This document shows positions 43,082 to 51,869 of a DNA stretch of 64,000 nucleotides, in pieces. Position numbers and translations under genes: made by a program. The stretch is taken from positions 3,224,001 through 3,288,000 of the forward strand of contig NZ_RJJY01000001.1 in the NCBI RefSeq assembly GCF_003751085.1, given 5' to 3'. The notes beneath the pieces are model-generated. The model saw only the letters and a program-made list of their open reading frames with translations, did no database searches and was not told where the DNA came from. The stretch comes from Micromonospora sp. Llam0 (GTDB taxonomy: Bacteria; Actinomycetota; Actinomycetes; Mycobacteriales; Micromonosporaceae). Within the stretch, counting starts at the first letter, position 1; each line of letters starts with the position of its first letter.

Positions 43082-43086
43082 CCGTC

Positions 43087-43826
43087 CTATTGGGCTGCGG
43101 TGCTCTCGATCTCCGGCAGCCGGTACGTTGTCCGCAGCGGCGACAGCAGGGCCGGCAGGAAGGCGGCGGTCATCCCGGCCGTACCGATCCACAGTACGGC
43201 CGACGCCCCGAACAGGCCGCCGAGCGTACCGCCGAGCAGCGCCGCGACCGGCATGCTGCCCCACTGGACGAAGCGGACAGTGGCGCTCATCCGGCCCAGC
43301 AGCCGGTCCGGGGTGACCCGCTGCTGCAGGCCCGCCTGCGCGATCAGCCGGACCACGCCGCCGAAGGACAGCAGGGCCAACCCGCAGCGATCCTGCTGTT
43401 CGCCTCGACCAGGTGGTCCCGGCCGACCAGCGCCGGGATGTAGCTCGTGTAACCGACCTCGAAGAGCACGGTCAGCAGTCCGTGGCCGAGGGCGATCGCG
43501 TACAGCAGCCAGATCGTCAGCGCGTCGGCCCACCAGGCCAGCGAAACCGTCATCAGCAGCGCCGCCCGCAGCAGATCGGTGTTGACCAGCACTGGGCGCT
43601 TGCGCCACCGGTCGACCCACGCACCCGCAGGCAGCCCGATCAGCAGCGACCCGGCCGTGGTCATCGCGGTCAGCACGCCGACCGCGAACTCGTCCGCGTC
43701 CAGCCAGAGGATCGCCACCAGCGGCAGCGCGAGGTAGACGAACCGGTCGGCGAGCTGCCCGGCGACGGTCGCGCCGAAGAACCGCCGGAAGTCTGGCTCC
43801 CGGAACAGGCCGAGTCGGACCATCAT
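43087..43826 (-). pseudogene. MFS transporter with internal deletion and frameshift
   Basis: The first part (ATG 43826, MVRLGLFREPDFRRFFGATV onward) covers about five helices with an MFS loop (LPAGAWVDRWRKRPVLV) and ends at LVEANSRIAAG. Beyond about 43385 the frame changes, and the next readable sequence is LALLSFGGVVRLIAQAGLQQRVTPDRLLGRM plus two helices. In intact relatives 110-150 residues lie between these parts. About one third of the gene has therefore been deleted, with a shift at the junction. Not expected to be functional. Confidence 0.72.
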
Positions 43827-43881
43827 CGAATCCGATCCTCGCTGTCCACAAGGACCGTGGATACGCAGGAGGCATCTGATC

Positions 43882-44733
43882 ATGGCTACGCGGCCGTCGT
43901 ATGTGGTCACTGGAGGTGCCCGGGGCATCGGCCGGGCGATCGCCGAACGCCTGACCCGCGACGGTCAGGTCGTCGTCGTGGATGTCACCGGTGAACTCGG
44001 CTGGCAGCACGAACGCGTCATTCTGATCACCGGCGACGCTCGTGATGCCAAGACAGTGCGGCGGGCAGCGGCCACCGCCGAGTCCGCTGGTCCGCTGCTC
44101 GGCTGGGTCAACAACGCAGCGGTTTTCGGCGACGCAGGGATGGACGACGCGTCGGCGGCCCAGATCCTGGACCTGATCTCCACGAACCTCGCCCTGGCGG
44201 TCACCGGCTGCCACGTCGCGGTCAACCACTTCCTGGCACACGGGCGCGGCGGGGCCATCGTCAACGTCTCGTCCCACCAGGCGCAGCGCCCGGTCCGCGG
44301 AGCGCTGCCCTACGCGACCGCGAAGGCTGCTGTCGAGGGTCTGACCCGGGCAATGGCGGTGGGTCACGGGCCGGCCGGCATCCGTACCAATGCTGTCGCG
44401 CTCGGCTCGATCGCTACCGACCGATTCGAGAGCTACCGTGCCCAGCACCCCGAGGTGGACGCCGAGATGGCCGCGCTGCATCCGCTTGGTCGAGTCGGGA
44501 CCCCAGGTGAGGTGGCCGACGCTGTCACCTTCCTGCTGTTTCCCGCCGCCGGATTCGTCAACGGCGTCGTCCTCGCCGTCGACGGCGGACGAGCAGTCAA
44601 CGGACCCGACCCCGAAGCCACCCGGGCCCCAGGTCGGACCCAGCTGGAAGGCCTCCAGCAGCGCGGTGGTTCGTTCGGCGCGACGCCGGGCGTGGGGATG
44701 TTCGCCGACGGCGCTGGTTCGTCGCGGCCGTAG
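43882..44733 (+). CDS. Short-chain dehydrogenase/reductase
   Basis: 283 residues. TGGARGIG cofactor loop, VNNAAVF, active-site Ser in IVNVSSHQAQ, and YATAK with Tyr/Lys. The fold ends near residue 240 (VVLAVDGGRAVNGPD). The last 40 residues (EATRAPGRTQLEGLQQ...) have low complexity and no match to the family, perhaps because the stop was lost. CAGGAGG precedes the ATG. Substrate unknown. Confidence 0.82.
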   Translation: MATRPSYVVTGGARGIGRAIAERLTRDGQVVVVDVTGELGWQHERVILITGDARDAKTVRRAAATAESAGPLLGWVNNAAVFGDAGMDDASAAQILDLISTNLALAVTGCHVAVNHFLAHGRGGAIVNVSSHQAQRPVRGALPYATAKAAVEGLTRAMAVGHGPAGIRTNAVALGSIATDRFESYRAQHPEVDAEMAALHPLGRVGTPGEVADAVTFLLFPAAGFVNGVVLAVDGGRAVNGPDPEATRAPGRTQLEGLQQRGGSFGATPGVGMFADGAGSSRP

Positions 44734-44770
44734 CCGGAAACGACCGGTAGTACCGGCGGACCGGCTACGG
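44728..44770. terminator. Cruciform-type bidirectional terminator
   Basis: CCGTAGCCGG (44728-44737) and CCGGCTACGG (44761-44770) pair perfectly. The loop contains another palindrome, CCGGTAGTACCGG. It lies between the convergent SDR and GH2 genes and includes the SDR stop codon. Confidence 0.65.
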
Positions 44771-44801
44771 TCTCCTGCCTCGGCTACCCGTCAGCACGCG
44801 G

Positions 44802-47150
44802 TCACGGGGCCCAGGCGGGGCCGACCTGCCAGGTGGAGTCCGCCGCCCAGCTGGTCGGCGAGTTCCAGCTGGGGCCGTCCGCGCCGTCGCTGAGCCAGAT
44901 CTCGGCCGCGTAGTGGCGCAGGAACGAACCCGGATAGTTGTACGACTCCAGCGACACACCGCTGCCGGTCAGCCCGCGCCGCGCGCACCAGGTGGCGTCG
45001 GCGCGCAGCAGCGCGGTGCCGTCGTCGGGCGAGTTGCGGACCCGGGAGTTGGCGTGCCGCAGGTACTGGCCGGGGAAGTTGACCGACTCGAACGAGAAGC
45101 AGTCCGGGTCGGCCAGACCGGGCCGGATCACGTACGTCGCGTCGTCCCTGAGCAGTTGCGGGCTGTCGGCGGTGACCACGTCGGTGTAGGCCAGGCTGTC
45201 GCGGTGCCGCAGGTAGCGGTCGGTGAAGCCGGGGGTGGTGACCCGCAGCGACCGGCGGGCGTCCAGCGGCAGGGCGACCGGTGTACGCGACGGCAGCGCC
45301 CGGGAGGTGGCGATCAGCGCCAGGTTGGCCGCCCGGACCCGGGCCTCGTCCATCTTGGCCACCTGCCGGTCGTAGGTGAGGAAGCCGTTCAGCTCGCCCT
45401 CGACGTCGGTGATCTCGGTGTAGACGGCGGCGCTGAGCCCTCGGCCGATCATCAGGTTGGTGGTGCCCTGGATCAGGCCCACGTAGCGGTCGGTCAACGC
45501 GGCCGGGGTCGGCTGCCACTCGTACGCCTGGAAGTTGCCGTTCGGGCTGTATTCGTGGCCCGGCACCCGCAGTCCGGGGCCGCCGAACTCGCCCAGCACG
45601 GAGATCCGCCCGCCGGTCGGCGCCGGCGCGCCGGGCCCGACGTAGACGTGCCAGTCGTCCATGTCGCCGTTGCCGGGGTTGCCCAGCGACTGGCAGCAGT
45701 TGTATCCGCTGTGGGTGTCGACCAGCCGGGTCGGGTCGAGGTCCTTGACGGCCTGGCCGACCCGGATCGTGTCGGCCAGGGCACGCTCGCCCCAGCCTTC
45801 GTTGTAGACGACGTAGGCGACCACCGACGGCGAGTTGCGGTGTTCGGCGACGATCTGGCGCGCCTCGGCCTCGAACTGGGCCTGCTGCGCGTCGGTGGGG
45901 TCGATGTCCTGGGCGGTCATCGACGGGATGTCCTGCCACACCAGCAGGCCGAGCCGGTCGGCGTGGTAGAACCAGCGCTGCGGTTCGACCTTGATGTGCT
46001 TGCGCACCATGTTGAACCCGAGGCTCTTGTGCTTGCGCAGGTCGAAGGCGAGCGCTTCGTCGGTCGGCGCGGTGTACCCGCCGTCGGGCCAGTAGCCCTG
46101 GTCGAGGGTGCCGAGCTGGAAGACGAACTCGCCGTTGAGGGTCGGTCGCGGCACCCCGTCGAGCATCCGTACGCCGATCTCCCGCATGCCGAAGTAGTGG
46201 GTGGTCCGGTCGACGACCCGGCCGCGCCGGTCGCGCAGGGTGACCCGCAGGTCGTACAGGTACGGGTCGTCCGGTGACCAGCGGCGGGCGTTCGGCACCG
46301 GTACGGCGAACTCGGTGAAGCCGCCGGTGGCGGTGCCGACGACGGTGGCTCCGGCGAGGGCCTCGGCGCGGACGGTGTGGCCGGCAGCGTTGCCTCGTAT
46401 TGCTGCCCGGACTCGGATGGTGTCGCTGGCCAGGTCGGGGCGCAGGTCGACGTCGCTGATCGAGGTGGCCGGGGTGGGTTCCAGCCAGACGGTCTGCCAG
46501 ATACCCGAGGCCGGGGTGTAGAAGATCCCGCCCGGGGTCTTGGTCTGTTTGCCGATCGGTGGCAGGCTGCCGTGCTGGCGGCTGTCGGTCGGGTCCCAGG
46601 CGGTGACGATCAGTTCGTTGGGGCCGCGACGCAGCGCACTGGTGATGTCGAAGCTGAAGGCGTCGTAGCCGCCGGTGTGGCCGCCGACCCGCCGGCCGTT
46701 GACCCAGACGGTGGCCTGCCAGTCGACGGCGCCGAAGTGCAGCTGCACCCGCCGCCCGGCCCAGTTGGCCGGGACGGTGAAGGTGCGCCGGTAGGTCAGG
46801 TGGTGCCGGTTGTCGTCGGCGGCCCGGCCGATGCCGGACAGCGCCGACTCGACCGGGAACGGGACGTTGACCCGTTCGGGCAGGTCGACGCCGAACTGTG
46901 GGGGGTCGTCGGTGGTGGACTGCCGCAGCTGCCATTCGCCGTTGAGGTTGCGCCAGTCGGGGCGGGTCATCTGCGGCCTGGGGTATTCGGGCAGCGGGGT
47001 GCCGGTGAGCGCCTGGGCGGTCCACGGGGTGGTCAGCGGCGCGGGGCGAGCGGGCACCGCGACGGCGGCCGGGGGCGCGACGAGCAGGCCGGCGGCTGCG
47101 GTCGCGGTCGCTGCCGCAACAGCGGTCCAACGGGTACGGGGTGATCGCAT
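44802..47150 (-). CDS. Secreted GH2 glycoside hydrolase with arabinose-binding AbfB (CBM42) domain
   Basis: 782 residues. Signal peptide (AVAAATATAAAGLLVAPPAAVA). The GH2 order is sugar-binding sandwich (about 60-230), immunoglobulin-like domain (230-340) and TIM barrel (340-640). The probable acid/base is Glu451 (VVYNEGWGE) and the nucleophile Glu521 (LGEFGG). Residues 645-780 form an AbfB domain with repeating YLRH-type triplets (FTDRYLRHRDSL, PGQYLRHANSRV, PGSFLRHYAA). The AbfB part binds arabinofuranose, so the target is probably arabinoxylan or arabinogalactan side chains. It is divergent from a LacI regulator. Confidence 0.87.
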   Translation of the reverse strand: MRSPRTRWTAVAAATATAAAGLLVAPPAAVAVPARPAPLTTPWTAQALTGTPLPEYPRPQMTRPDWRNLNGEWQLRQSTTDDPPQFGVDLPERVNVPFPVESALSGIGRAADDNRHHLTYRRTFTVPANWAGRRVQLHFGAVDWQATVWVNGRRVGGHTGGYDAFSFDITSALRRGPNELIVTAWDPTDSRQHGSLPPIGKQTKTPGGIFYTPASGIWQTVWLEPTPATSISDVDLRPDLASDTIRVRAAIRGNAAGHTVRAEALAGATVVGTATGGFTEFAVPVPNARRWSPDDPYLYDLRVTLRDRRGRVVDRTTHYFGMREIGVRMLDGVPRPTLNGEFVFQLGTLDQGYWPDGGYTAPTDEALAFDLRKHKSLGFNMVRKHIKVEPQRWFYHADRLGLLVWQDIPSMTAQDIDPTDAQQAQFEAEARQIVAEHRNSPSVVAYVVYNEGWGERALADTIRVGQAVKDLDPTRLVDTHSGYNCCQSLGNPGNGDMDDWHVYVGPGAPAPTGGRISVLGEFGGPGLRVPGHEYSPNGNFQAYEWQPTPAALTDRYVGLIQGTTNLMIGRGLSAAVYTEITDVEGELNGFLTYDRQVAKMDEARVRAANLALIATSRALPSRTPVALPLDARRSLRVTTPGFTDRYLRHRDSLAYTDVVTADSPQLLRDDATYVIRPGLADPDCFSFESVNFPGQYLRHANSRVRNSPDDGTALLRADATWCARRGLTGSGVSLESYNYPGSFLRHYAAEIWLSDGADGPSWNSPTSWAADSTWQVGPAWAP

Positions 47151-47220
47151 GTCGTCTCCATCGGTGGACGGGCCGGGGACGGGATCGGATGTGAGCGCAT
47201 CGAGGTACGTCGAGATTATC

Positions 47221-47232
47221 TATAACGTTATA
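47221..47232. promoter_or_regulatory. Candidate LacI-type operator
   Basis: TATAACGTTATA is a perfect 12-bp palindrome centred on CG, as LacI-family operators usually are. It lies between the divergent GH2 and LacI genes (70 bp and 57 bp from the starts), the normal place for an autoregulated sugar repressor. It is strikingly AT-rich in this GC-rich DNA. Confidence 0.7.
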
Positions 47233-47288
47233 AACCTCTGGTCGACCGTCGTCAATCTCCACCCGTCGATGTATGTCAGGATCGACGG

Positions 47289-48341
47289 ATGGGTGCCAGT
47301 CTGCGGAGCATCGCCGAGCGCGCGGGCGTCTCACTGGCCACGGTCTCCAACGTGGTCAACGGCTACCGGCCGGTCGCCGAACCCACCCGACGCCGGGTGC
47401 AGCAGGCCATCGACGAACTTGGCTACACCCCGAACCTCAGCGCCCGGCACCTGCGGCGCGGCCGGACCGGACTGATCGCGCTGGCCATCCCCGAGCTGAC
47501 CAACCCGTACTTCGCCGAGCTGGCCGAGATGGCGATCCGGGAGGCCGCAGCGCTCGGTTACACCCTGGTGATGGAGAGCACCGACGCCGACGCCGACATG
47601 GAGCTGGCGCTGCTCGGCGGCTCCCGCCGGCACGTGGTCGACGGGCTGATCCTCAGCCCGGTGCGGATCGGCCGCACCGAGGTGCTCGCCCGCCGCGACG
47701 CGCTGCCGCTGGTCCTCATCGGCGAGGGCGTCTCCGACGTACCGCATGATCACATCGCCATCGACAACGTCGCGGCCAGCCGCGCGGCGGTGGCGCACCT
47801 GGTCGCGCTCGGCCGCCGCCGGATCGCCTTCATCGGGGCCCGGGGCCACGACGACCGACAGTCGGCGCAGCTGCGGCTGCGCGGTTTCCGGGCGGGCATC
47901 GCCGCCGCCGGGCTGCCCGACCGACCGGAACTGACCGTGGTCACCGACCGGTTCGGCCGGGCCGACGGCTCGGCCGCGATGCGACGACTGCTCACCCTCG
48001 CCGAGCCACCGGACGCGGTCTTCGCGTACAACGACCTGATCGCACTCGGTGCGATGCGCGCCGCCACCGACGCCGGCCGGCGGATCCCGCAGGACGTCGC
48101 GGTCGTCGGGATCGACGACATCGAGGAGGGACGGTACGCCAACCCGAGCCTGACCAGCATCTCCCCTGACAAGGCGGAGATCGCCCGGCTGGCGGTCCGA
48201 CGGCTGGTCGACCGGATCGAAGGGCGTCCGCCCCGGCCGCCGTACGACGTGCAGACCCCGTTCACCATGGCGGTCCGGCAGAGCACCGCCGGCGCGCGGT
48301 CCGGCTTTCGTGGTCCGACGCAGGTCGAGCACCTAGGCTGA
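47289..48341 (+). CDS. LacI-family transcriptional regulator
   Basis: 350 residues. Helix-turn-helix and hinge (SLRSIAERAGVSLATVSNVVNG, then LGYTPNLSARHLRRGRT) precede a periplasmic-binding-protein-like effector domain (60-330, LIALAIPELTNPYFAELA, GIDDIEEGRYANPSLTSI). It likely represses the divergent GH2 gene in the absence of a plant- or alga-derived sugar. The inducer cannot be read. Confidence 0.9.
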   Translation: MGASLRSIAERAGVSLATVSNVVNGYRPVAEPTRRRVQQAIDELGYTPNLSARHLRRGRTGLIALAIPELTNPYFAELAEMAIREAAALGYTLVMESTDADADMELALLGGSRRHVVDGLILSPVRIGRTEVLARRDALPLVLIGEGVSDVPHDHIAIDNVAASRAAVAHLVALGRRRIAFIGARGHDDRQSAQLRLRGFRAGIAAAGLPDRPELTVVTDRFGRADGSAAMRRLLTLAEPPDAVFAYNDLIALGAMRAATDAGRRIPQDVAVVGIDDIEEGRYANPSLTSISPDKAEIARLAVRRLVDRIEGRPPRPPYDVQTPFTMAVRQSTAGARSGFRGPTQVEHLG

Positions 48342-48347
48342 TTGGTC

Positions 48348-48803
48348 ATGGGACAGACGCCGGAGAACAGCTTCCGCCCGGGTGCCACCGCCCGGGTCGA
48401 GCTGACCGTGACCGATTCCGACACCGCCCAGGCGGTCGGCTCGGGCGACGTACCGGTCCTCGGTACCCCGCGGCTACTCGCGCTGGCCGAGGCGGCGACG
48501 GTCGCCGCCACCGCCACCGGGCTGCCACCCGGCATGACCACCGTCGGCACCCGGGTCGAGCTGGACCACCGGGCGGCGACCCCGGTCGGCCGCACGGTGG
48601 CCGCGATGGCCCGGCTGAGCGAGGTCGACGGGCGGCGGCTGGTCTTCGAGGTGGTGGTGTTCGAGGGGAGCACGACCATCGCGCAGGGCCGCATCGAGCG
48701 GGCCCTGGTCGACCGGCACCGGTTCGTCGAGCGGGCCTTCGACCGCACGCCGGCGCCACGTGTCGGCGACGACCCCACCGGTGAGCGGGCCGTCTCCGGA
48801 TGA
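48348..48803 (+). CDS. Hotdog-fold thioesterase-like protein (FlK type)
   Basis: 151 residues. The GTPRLLALAEAATVAA segment followed by TVGTRVELDHRAATPVGRTV resembles the fluoroacetyl-CoA thioesterase-like hotdog family. The usual role is hydrolysis of an acyl-CoA. TAGGCT is 8 nt before the ATG (leaderless arrangement). The stop overlaps the start of the MBL gene by 4 bp, so both are co-expressed. Confidence 0.78.
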   Translation: MGQTPENSFRPGATARVELTVTDSDTAQAVGSGDVPVLGTPRLLALAEAATVAATATGLPPGMTTVGTRVELDHRAATPVGRTVAAMARLSEVDGRRLVFEVVVFEGSTTIAQGRIERALVDRHRFVERAFDRTPAPRVGDDPTGERAVSG

Positions 48804-49630
48804 GCGCCCGGTTCGTCGAGGTCGGCGACCGGGTGTACGTGCTGCGCCGACCGCGGCTCGACGTCAACTCGACGCTGGTCGTCGGCGCGGCCGCCGCCGT
48901 GCTCGTCGACACCGGCAGTACCCCGGCCGAGGCCGCCGAGCTGGTCGAGGCGGCCCGGCGGATCACCCACCTGCCATGGTCGGTGGTCAACACCCACCAC
49001 CACTTCGACCACTGCTTCGGCAACCAGGTGGCCGCCGGGGACCCACCCGCGCCGGTATGGGCCCATCAGGAGGCGGCCCGGCTGCTGGCCCGCCCGGTCG
49101 AGGTGGTCCGCGACGAGGCGTACCGCGAAATGATCGGCCACGACCCGCAGCTGGCCGAGCAGCTCAGCCACGCGGTGGTCCACCCACCGGACCGTACGGT
49201 GACCCGCGCCGCGACGCTCGACCTCGGCGGCCGGGCGGTCGAGCTGTGGCATCCCGGGCGCGGGCACACCATCGGCGACCTGGTGGTGCACGTCCCGGAC
49301 GCGGACCTGCTGGTCGCCGGTGACCTGGTCGAGCAGGGTGCCCCACCGTCGTTCGACGACGCCTACCCGCTGGAGTGGCCGGACACCCTCGCGGCGGTGC
49401 TGCGGCGGCTCGGGCCGGCCAGTGTCGTGGTCCCCGGCCACGGCGCCTGCGTCGGTGTCGACTTCGTCCGGGCCCAGCACGCCGACCTGGTGGCGTTGGA
49501 GTGGCTGATCCGCGACGGGCACGCCGACGGCGCGCCGCCGGCACGGGTGGCCGCGCGGGCGCCGTTCGGGCCGCAGGCGGCGGGCACCGCGGTCGTCCGC
49601 GGCTACGCCGAACTGTCCAACCGGGCCTGA
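48800..49630 (+). CDS. MBL-fold metallohydrolase
   Basis: 276 residues. THHHFDHCFGN is the canonical metal motif; further ligands are at HPGRGHTIGD and VVPGHG. It may be a hydrolase such as a thioesterase or lactonase; coupling to a hotdog thioesterase hints at acyl-CoA related chemistry. Its end overlaps the convergent NsrR gene by 28 bp. A fragment of a paralogue is at 58547. Confidence 0.85.
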   Translation: MSARFVEVGDRVYVLRRPRLDVNSTLVVGAAAAVLVDTGSTPAEAAELVEAARRITHLPWSVVNTHHHFDHCFGNQVAAGDPPAPVWAHQEAARLLARPVEVVRDEAYREMIGHDPQLAEQLSHAVVHPPDRTVTRAATLDLGGRAVELWHPGRGHTIGDLVVHVPDADLLVAGDLVEQGAPPSFDDAYPLEWPDTLAAVLRRLGPASVVVPGHGACVGVDFVRAQHADLVALEWLIRDGHADGAPPARVAARAPFGPQAAGTAVVRGYAELSNRA

Positions 49631-50097
49631 CTGGCCTCGGCGCGCCTGTCGAGGGCCGGCGACGGTTCTCCAAGGTCGATGGTGAGCAGTGCGGGCAGTG
49701 GACCGGTGTCGGCGTCGACGAGGTCACCGAGACGGACCTCGTCGAGCGCGGCGAGGAAGGCCGCCCGGGCCCGGCGCAGCTCGACCCGCAACCGGCAGCC
49801 GGCGAGCAGCGGGCAGGCCGGCTGTTCGCAGGAGACGACCTCACCGTCGCCTTCGAAGGCCCGTACCACCTGGGCCACGGTCATCTCGGCGGCGTCCGGG
49901 GCGAACGCGCTGCCGCCTGCCCGGCCCCGGACCGTGGCCAGGACGCCGAGCCGCTGCAGCCGCTGCACGACCTTGGCGACGTGGCTGCGCGGCAGGGCGA
50001 GCCGGTCGGCCAGGTCGTCCACCGTGGTCCGGGTGCGAGACGCGGCGGTGAGCATGGCGATCCGTAACGCCATGTCCGTGGACCGGTTGAGCTTCAC
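49603..50097 (-). CDS. nsrR: Rrf2-family [Fe-S] repressor (NsrR-like)
   Basis: 164 residues. Winged helix (SHVAKVVQRLQRLGVLATVRGRAGG) plus a cysteine cluster Cys90-x4-Cys95-x5-Cys101 (CEQPACPLLAGC), the spacing of E. coli NsrR. NsrR holds an Fe-S cluster that reacts with NO and releases DNA. The divergent neighbour is a flavohaemoglobin, the classical NsrR target, and a candidate operator lies between. The C-terminal 35 residues are longer than usual. Confidence 0.87.
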   Translation of the reverse strand: MKLNRSTDMALRIAMLTAASRTRTTVDDLADRLALPRSHVAKVVQRLQRLGVLATVRGRAGGSAFAPDAAEMTVAQVVRAFEGDGEVVSCEQPACPLLAGCRLRVELRRARAAFLAALDEVRLGDLVDADTGPLPALLTIDLGEPSPALDRRAEASQARLDSSA

Positions 50098-50195
50098 GTC
50101 CCGACCTTAACCAGCCACGGCAGGCCGGCACCGGCCCAGCCGCGTTCGGCGCGGCCGGCGCGGCGCGGCGTGAACGCGGCTCGGGACCAATGGCC

Positions 50196-50225
50196 CTAAA
50201 AGAGGAGTCGCAGATTCCTGTTTAG
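50196..50225. promoter_or_regulatory. Candidate NsrR operator upstream of hmp
   Basis: CTAAA (50196-50200) and TTTAG (50221-50225) are the ends of an imperfect inverted repeat (arms CTAAAAGAGGA and TTCCTGTTTAG) in the AT-richest part of the nsrR-hmp gap, 36 bp before the hmp start. NsrR sites are AT-rich imperfect palindromes of about this size. Confidence 0.5.
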
Positions 50226-50261
50226 TGACGACGTACCGTCCCGATCCCCTAAGGAGTGACC

Positions 50262-51485
50262 GTGCTCTCGAAGTCCTCAGCGGCGGTGGTGACCGCGACC
50301 CTGCCCGCCGTACAGGCCCACGGCGAGGCCATCACCAGCCGGTTCTACCAGCGGATGTTCGCCGCCCATCCGGAGCTGCTGGAGCTGTTCAACCGAGGCA
50401 ACCAGGCGACCGGCCGCCAGCAGGCGGCGCTGGCCGCCGCGGTGGTCGCCTACGCCGAGCACCTGACCGGGCGGAGCACAGTGCCCTGGGCGCCGATCCT
50501 GGACCGGATCGCGCACAAGCACGCCTCGCTCGGCATCACCGCCACCCAGTATCCGATCGTCGGACGGCATCTGCTCGCCGCCGTCGGTGAGGTGCTCGGC
50601 GACGCCGTGACGTCCGAGGTGGCGGCGGCGTGGGACGAGGTCTACTGGCTGCTGGCCTGCGAGCTCATCGCCCGGGAGGCCCGGCTGTACACCGTCGCCG
50701 GACTCCCCCTGCAGGCCGACGCCGGCTGGCGGCCCTGGCGGGTCGTCGAAAAGAACCCGGAGACCGCCGACGTCGTGTCGCTGATCCTGGCCCCGGCCGA
50801 CGGCGACCCGGCCCCCACCTTCACCCCCGGCCAGTACGTCTCGGTCGCAGTCGATCTCTCCGGCGGCCAGGGCCGGCAGATCCGCCAGTACAGTCTGTCC
50901 GGCCGGCCCGGTGCCGCCACCTGGCGGATCACCGTCAAACGGCTCCGGGGCAGGGCCGGGTCGCCGGCGCCGGACGGGACAGTCTCCAGCCAGCTGCACG
51001 ACCGGACCGCCGTCGGTGACGTCCTGCGGCTGAGCCCGGCGTTCGGCGAGGTCAGCTCCATCGGCGAGCTCGGCGTGCCGCTGCTGCTGGTCAGCGCCGG
51101 GATCGGCGTCACCCCGGCGATGGCCGCCCTCGCCCAGCTGAGCACGGTCGCGCCGGCCCGCGAGGTGGTGCTGGTACACGCCAACCGGTCCGCGGCCGCG
51201 CACCCGTTGCGCCACGAGTTGCCGGAGCTCCAGCAGCGGATGCCCAACCTGTCGGTGCACCTGTGGTACGAAAACGCCACCGACGGCGAACTCCCCGATC
51301 TGAAGGCGACGATCCACTCCGGATGGGTCGATCCGGCACGGATCCCGTTCGCGCCGGACACGTACGCGCACCTGTGCGGGCCGGTGCCGTTCATGGCCCA
51401 GGTCCGTGGCGAGCTGCTGCTCCGGGGCCTGCCCGCCGAGCGGATCGTCTACGAGGTGTTCGGGCCAGGGATGCTGGCGGGCTGA
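50262..51485 (+). CDS. hmp: Flavohaemoglobin, nitric oxide dioxygenase
   Basis: 407 residues. Globin domain (1-140) with proximal His87 (RIAHKHASLGI) and Tyr29; FAD domain with RQYSLS near residue 210; NAD domain with AGIGVTPAMA and a C-terminal VYEVFGPG. It oxidises NO to nitrate using O2 and NAD(P)H. The GTG at 50262 has AAGGAG 5 nt upstream and begins LSKSSAAVV as in the family; the GTG 6 nt earlier overlaps the ribosome site. Control by the divergent NsrR is expected. Confidence 0.93.
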   Translation: MLSKSSAAVVTATLPAVQAHGEAITSRFYQRMFAAHPELLELFNRGNQATGRQQAALAAAVVAYAEHLTGRSTVPWAPILDRIAHKHASLGITATQYPIVGRHLLAAVGEVLGDAVTSEVAAAWDEVYWLLACELIAREARLYTVAGLPLQADAGWRPWRVVEKNPETADVVSLILAPADGDPAPTFTPGQYVSVAVDLSGGQGRQIRQYSLSGRPGAATWRITVKRLRGRAGSPAPDGTVSSQLHDRTAVGDVLRLSPAFGEVSSIGELGVPLLLVSAGIGVTPAMAALAQLSTVAPAREVVLVHANRSAAAHPLRHELPELQQRMPNLSVHLWYENATDGELPDLKATIHSGWVDPARIPFAPDTYAHLCGPVPFMAQVRGELLLRGLPAERIVYEVFGPGMLAG

Positions 51486-51704
51486 GCCGCCGACAAGCCG
51501 AACCCGGCCCCGCAGCACCAGCAGGGTCGCCTCACCCGGGCTGGCGTGTTCGGCGAGCGCGTGTCCGCCGGTCAGCGCGAGCAGCGTGTGTCGCAGCGAC
51601 GTACCGGGGCCACCGTGTACGGTCTTGGCGCTGCGCCCGTTGTCGCTGGCCTGGGCCACGGCGAGTTGCTCGTCGGCCAGCGCACGCAGCGAGGACACCG
51701 ACAT
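51480..51704 (-). pseudogene. Cupin-domain protein, C-terminally truncated
   Basis: ATG 51704 follows a good GGAGGTG site. The translation (SSLRALADEQLAVAQ, then SLRHTLLALTGGHALAEHASPGEATLLVLRGRVRLVGG) is the first half of a small single-domain cupin of about 100 residues. At about 51480 the similarity stops and the frame continues only as antisense of hmp. The second beta-strand set with the conserved His is missing. The gene was cut at the 3' end of hmp. Confidence 0.65.
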
Positions 51705-51869
51705 GGGACACCTCCGGGACGGTCGGATCGGATGAGGCGGTCGATGCGGATACCTGTCCCGCCTCTCACTCAGCGTCGCCGCTACGCGACCCGATCACCA
51801 GGGACGTTGGTCCCGACCCAACCGGGTCACGCCGCTCACCCGAGAGCCGATCACCCCGAGAGCCGCCGC

